In this document: piece after piece, positions 12,825 to 14,624 of the stretch
Layout: every line of letters begins with the position of its first letter
Position numbering within the stretch: position 1 is the stretch's first letter
NCBI GenBank assembly: GCA_002782305.1
Contig: PFHN01000028.1
Coordinates: 1 to 14,624, forward strand
Direction: 5' to 3'
DNA length: 14,624 nucleotides
Source of the DNA: Candidatus Moranbacteria bacterium CG_4_8_14_3_um_filter_41_13
GTDB taxonomy: Bacteria; Patescibacteriota; Minisyncoccia; Moranbacterales; UBA1568
Made by a program: the position numbers and the translations under genes
Notes under the pieces: model-generated
What the model saw: only the letters and a program-made list of their open reading frames with translations
What the model was told of the DNA's origin: nothing
The model's database searches: none

Positions 12825-14624
12825 CTACTGGCCAAAAGGGGCTGGAGCCCCAATAGGCACTTCTACTGGCATCGGATTTTCAGGGACACTGCTCGGTGTA
12901 TTGGTTGGCGCAGATTCATTCTCTCTGTTCAGATTACTTTTTCCACTTTTCACATTTGAAATCATTTTTTCAATCTGCTCTTTGGTCTGTGCAATCTTTT
13001 CGTCTGCTTCTTTTGGTAAATACGTAAGGATTTTATTATATTCAGCAAGAGCAGAATCTTTTTTATTCATATCCTCATACAGAAGACCGAGGCTCAGTCT
13101 TACGTCAATCAGTTTTTCATTCACAGACAAAATATCTTTAAACATTTTTTCTGCACGCGCTTTGTCATCATCCTTATTGCGAAGCTGATAGAGTATACCA
13201 AGGTTATATCCATAATTGAGGTTGCTATTTTCAAAACTCAGCGCTTGTTCTGCATTCGTCACAGCCCCATCTAAATCTTTGAGCCGAGAAAGGATAAGTG
13301 CGAGGTCATAGTATGCTACCGCAAGATCCTGCTTCTTCTCAATCGCTTTCTCGAAGAGATTTTTGGATTCCGTGTACAACGCTTCTTTTTCAGCACCTTC
13401 GGCTCTCTCATCAGCAAGAAGTTTTTTAATTTGACCTAACTTGACAGAATAAAGAGGATTTTGTGGTTCAAGCTCCTCAGCCCTCAGATATGTTTCAATA
13501 GCTTTTGTAAGCGTCGCACTATCATACAGACCAATATTTTCATAAATCATCCCCATTGATTCCGCCTGAACGACATCATTAGGCATTTGTTTCTTCCCTA
13601 TCTGACTTAGATCAATAGCTTGTTCTGCATAATCCCTGATGACACTGACATTTTGTTCTCTTTCGGGCTTGCTTGCTTCTACATTGGCGAGTGCCATATA
13701 TTCTTGTGCTAATCGCATATAATAACGACCTTCCTGTGGATAAATATTGATTGCCTTGGCAAACATTTCCAAAGAATCAGTGTTTGGCTTCTCAGCTGAG
13801 ATGCGAACAGCCTTACCCATATTCATATCAGCTACAAATACTTTACCCATAAAGACAAAAAGAAAAGCCACTCCTGCAGATACAACCATAAAAGTGAATG
13901 CCAAAGCTAAAGCAAATTTCGGAGTCGCTTTGAGTGAAAGCTCTATATATTTTTCTTCAGAATCACTTTCCCAAAAGACGGTCCCAAGAGCGAGCGTTGC
14001 GATAAGTACGCCAATAAGTAAAAGTGAACCATTGATTGCTGATGTAAAACTCGCCAAGAAGAGCATCGTCACCATAGACCAGAGTCCGAGCGAATAAAGC
14101 TTATTACGATTCTTCTCATAAGAAAGGAGGTAGACGCCCACCGAAAAGAAAGAGAGCCAGAGCAAGAGAAACAAAATAGTACCAAGAGCACCAATAGTTG
14201 AGAGAGCTTCGAAGAACAAACCAGTCCCTTGATAGAAACGTACACTATAGAGAGGATCGAGATTGTGTTCCTTGGGATAAAAAAGCGAGAAAGCATAACT
14301 ATAATTTGCTGTACCTACTCCCGCAAAAAAATGTTCCTTCAAACTCTCCTTGGCTACCTGCCAAGAAAGAGTCGTGCCAGGTGTCACTTCAACTGGAAGC
14401 GTAGCTCGCGTAAGGTTGAGTTGGTAATTTCCAATCATCAAAAATCCGAGTAAAAGAACGAAGACAACCATCGGAACAAATACCCATCGTTCGTTCGGAC
14501 GCACAATCTGCGCCAAGATATAAACAAGAAAGAAACCAAAACCACCCAAAACAACAGACCAAGAAATAAAAGGAAACAGGGCAAGAATAAGAAAGAGTGT
14601 AAGTGCGATGCCAAAAAGAAGAAC
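12825..14624 (-). CDS. O-antigen ligase-like membrane protein with C-terminal TPR domain (5' end beyond window)
   Basis: 599 visible residues; the frame is open through the right edge, so the N-terminus is missing (a TTG at 14549 is internal, not a credible start). Residues 1-65 hold two or three membrane segments. An extracytoplasmic stretch with WQVAKESLKEHFFAGVGTA (88-106 region) and YSYAFSLFYPKEHN follows. It resembles the GVGxGNF...P...HN segment of O-antigen ligase/polymerase (Wzy_C) proteins. Further membrane segments lie at about 147-167, 179-215 and 236-259. From about 270 to 525 the sequence is helical with TPR-like units (for example AVAYYDLALILSRLKDLDGAV and LGLLYEDMNKKDSALAEY), then a Pro-rich tail ending in APAPFGQ. 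A role in surface glycan ligation or polymerisation is inferred; a plain TPR membrane protein remains possible. An inverted repeat follows the stop. Confidence 0.72.
   Translation of the reverse strand, partial: VLLFGIALTLFLILALFPFISWSVVLGGFGFFLVYILAQIVRPNERWVFVPMVVFVLLLGFLMIGNYQLNLTRATLPVEVTPGTTLSWQVAKESLKEHFFAGVGTANYSYAFSLFYPKEHNLDPLYSVRFYQGTGLFFEALSTIGALGTILFLLLWLSFFSVGVYLLSYEKNRNKLYSLGLWSMVTMLFLASFTSAINGSLLLIGVLIATLALGTVFWESDSEEKYIELSLKATPKFALALAFTFMVVSAGVAFLFVFMGKVFVADMNMGKAVRISAEKPNTDSLEMFAKAINIYPQEGRYYMRLAQEYMALANVEASKPEREQNVSVIRDYAEQAIDLSQIGKKQMPNDVVQAESMGMIYENIGLYDSATLTKAIETYLRAEELEPQNPLYSVKLGQIKKLLADERAEGAEKEALYTESKNLFEKAIEKKQDLAVAYYDLALILSRLKDLDGAVTNAEQALSFENSNLNYGYNLGILYQLRNKDDDKARAEKMFKDILSVNEKLIDVRLSLGLLYEDMNKKDSALAEYNKILTYLPKEADEKIAQTKEQIEKMISNVKSGKSNLNRENESAPTNTPSSVPENPMPVEVPIGAPAPFGQ

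Noticed and set aside
12473..13188. Overlapping plus-strand open frames of 88-195 residues
   Set aside because: They are antisense to the TPR gene or cross the polypyrimidine tract and rRNA promoter; the products are Phe/Ser-rich low complexity with no family features.

Overview
The window looks like part of a Candidate Phyla Radiation (Patescibacteria) genome. The evidence is a self-splicing intron with a LAGLIDADG endonuclease inside the 23S rRNA, a 23S-5S unit with no 16S in front of it, almost no Shine-Dalgarno sites, a tRNA without encoded CCA, and AT-rich compact genes. This placement is inferred from gene content; no marker phylogeny was possible. Every gene I can support lies on the minus strand, so transcription runs from high to low coordinates.

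Layout in transcription order. (1) 14624-12825: C-terminal part of a polytopic membrane protein with a TPR domain, resembling O-antigen ligase/polymerase proteins. (2) 12824-7700: an autonomous 23S-5S rRNA unit. It has a consensus promoter (12587-12615), a leader of about 400 nt with a boxA and stable hairpins, the 23S gene (about 12184-8297), a remarkable 5S locus (8178-7884) and a long GC-rich terminator (7799-7710). The 23S carries a 795-nt group I intron after the nucleotide equivalent to E. coli U1931 and a separate hairpin insertion of about 140 nt in the 5' third. (3) 7487-5480: a small membrane-anchored Cys-motif protein followed by RodA. (4) 5294-1182: SecG, a membrane-anchored family-5 solute-binding protein, a phosphoglucose/phosphomannose isomerase and mannose-1-phosphate guanylyltransferase. 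The last two supply GDP-mannose precursors. (5) 1170-1: a consensus promoter, tRNA-Leu(CAG), and the N-terminal part of RNase J with a long basic low-complexity extension.

The most unusual object is the 5S locus. A complete 116-nt 5S rRNA with its own long pairing arms sits inside loop C of a second, nearly identical 5S rRNA. The two separated halves of the outer copy can still pair through the terminal stem and at least ten further base pairs outside it. Either one 5S gene has inserted into another, or the assembly has merged two copies; read-level data would decide.

Themes of the protein genes are envelope construction (RodA, GDP-mannose supply, ligase-like protein), secretion (SecG, solute-binding protein) and RNA maturation (RNase J beside a tRNA).
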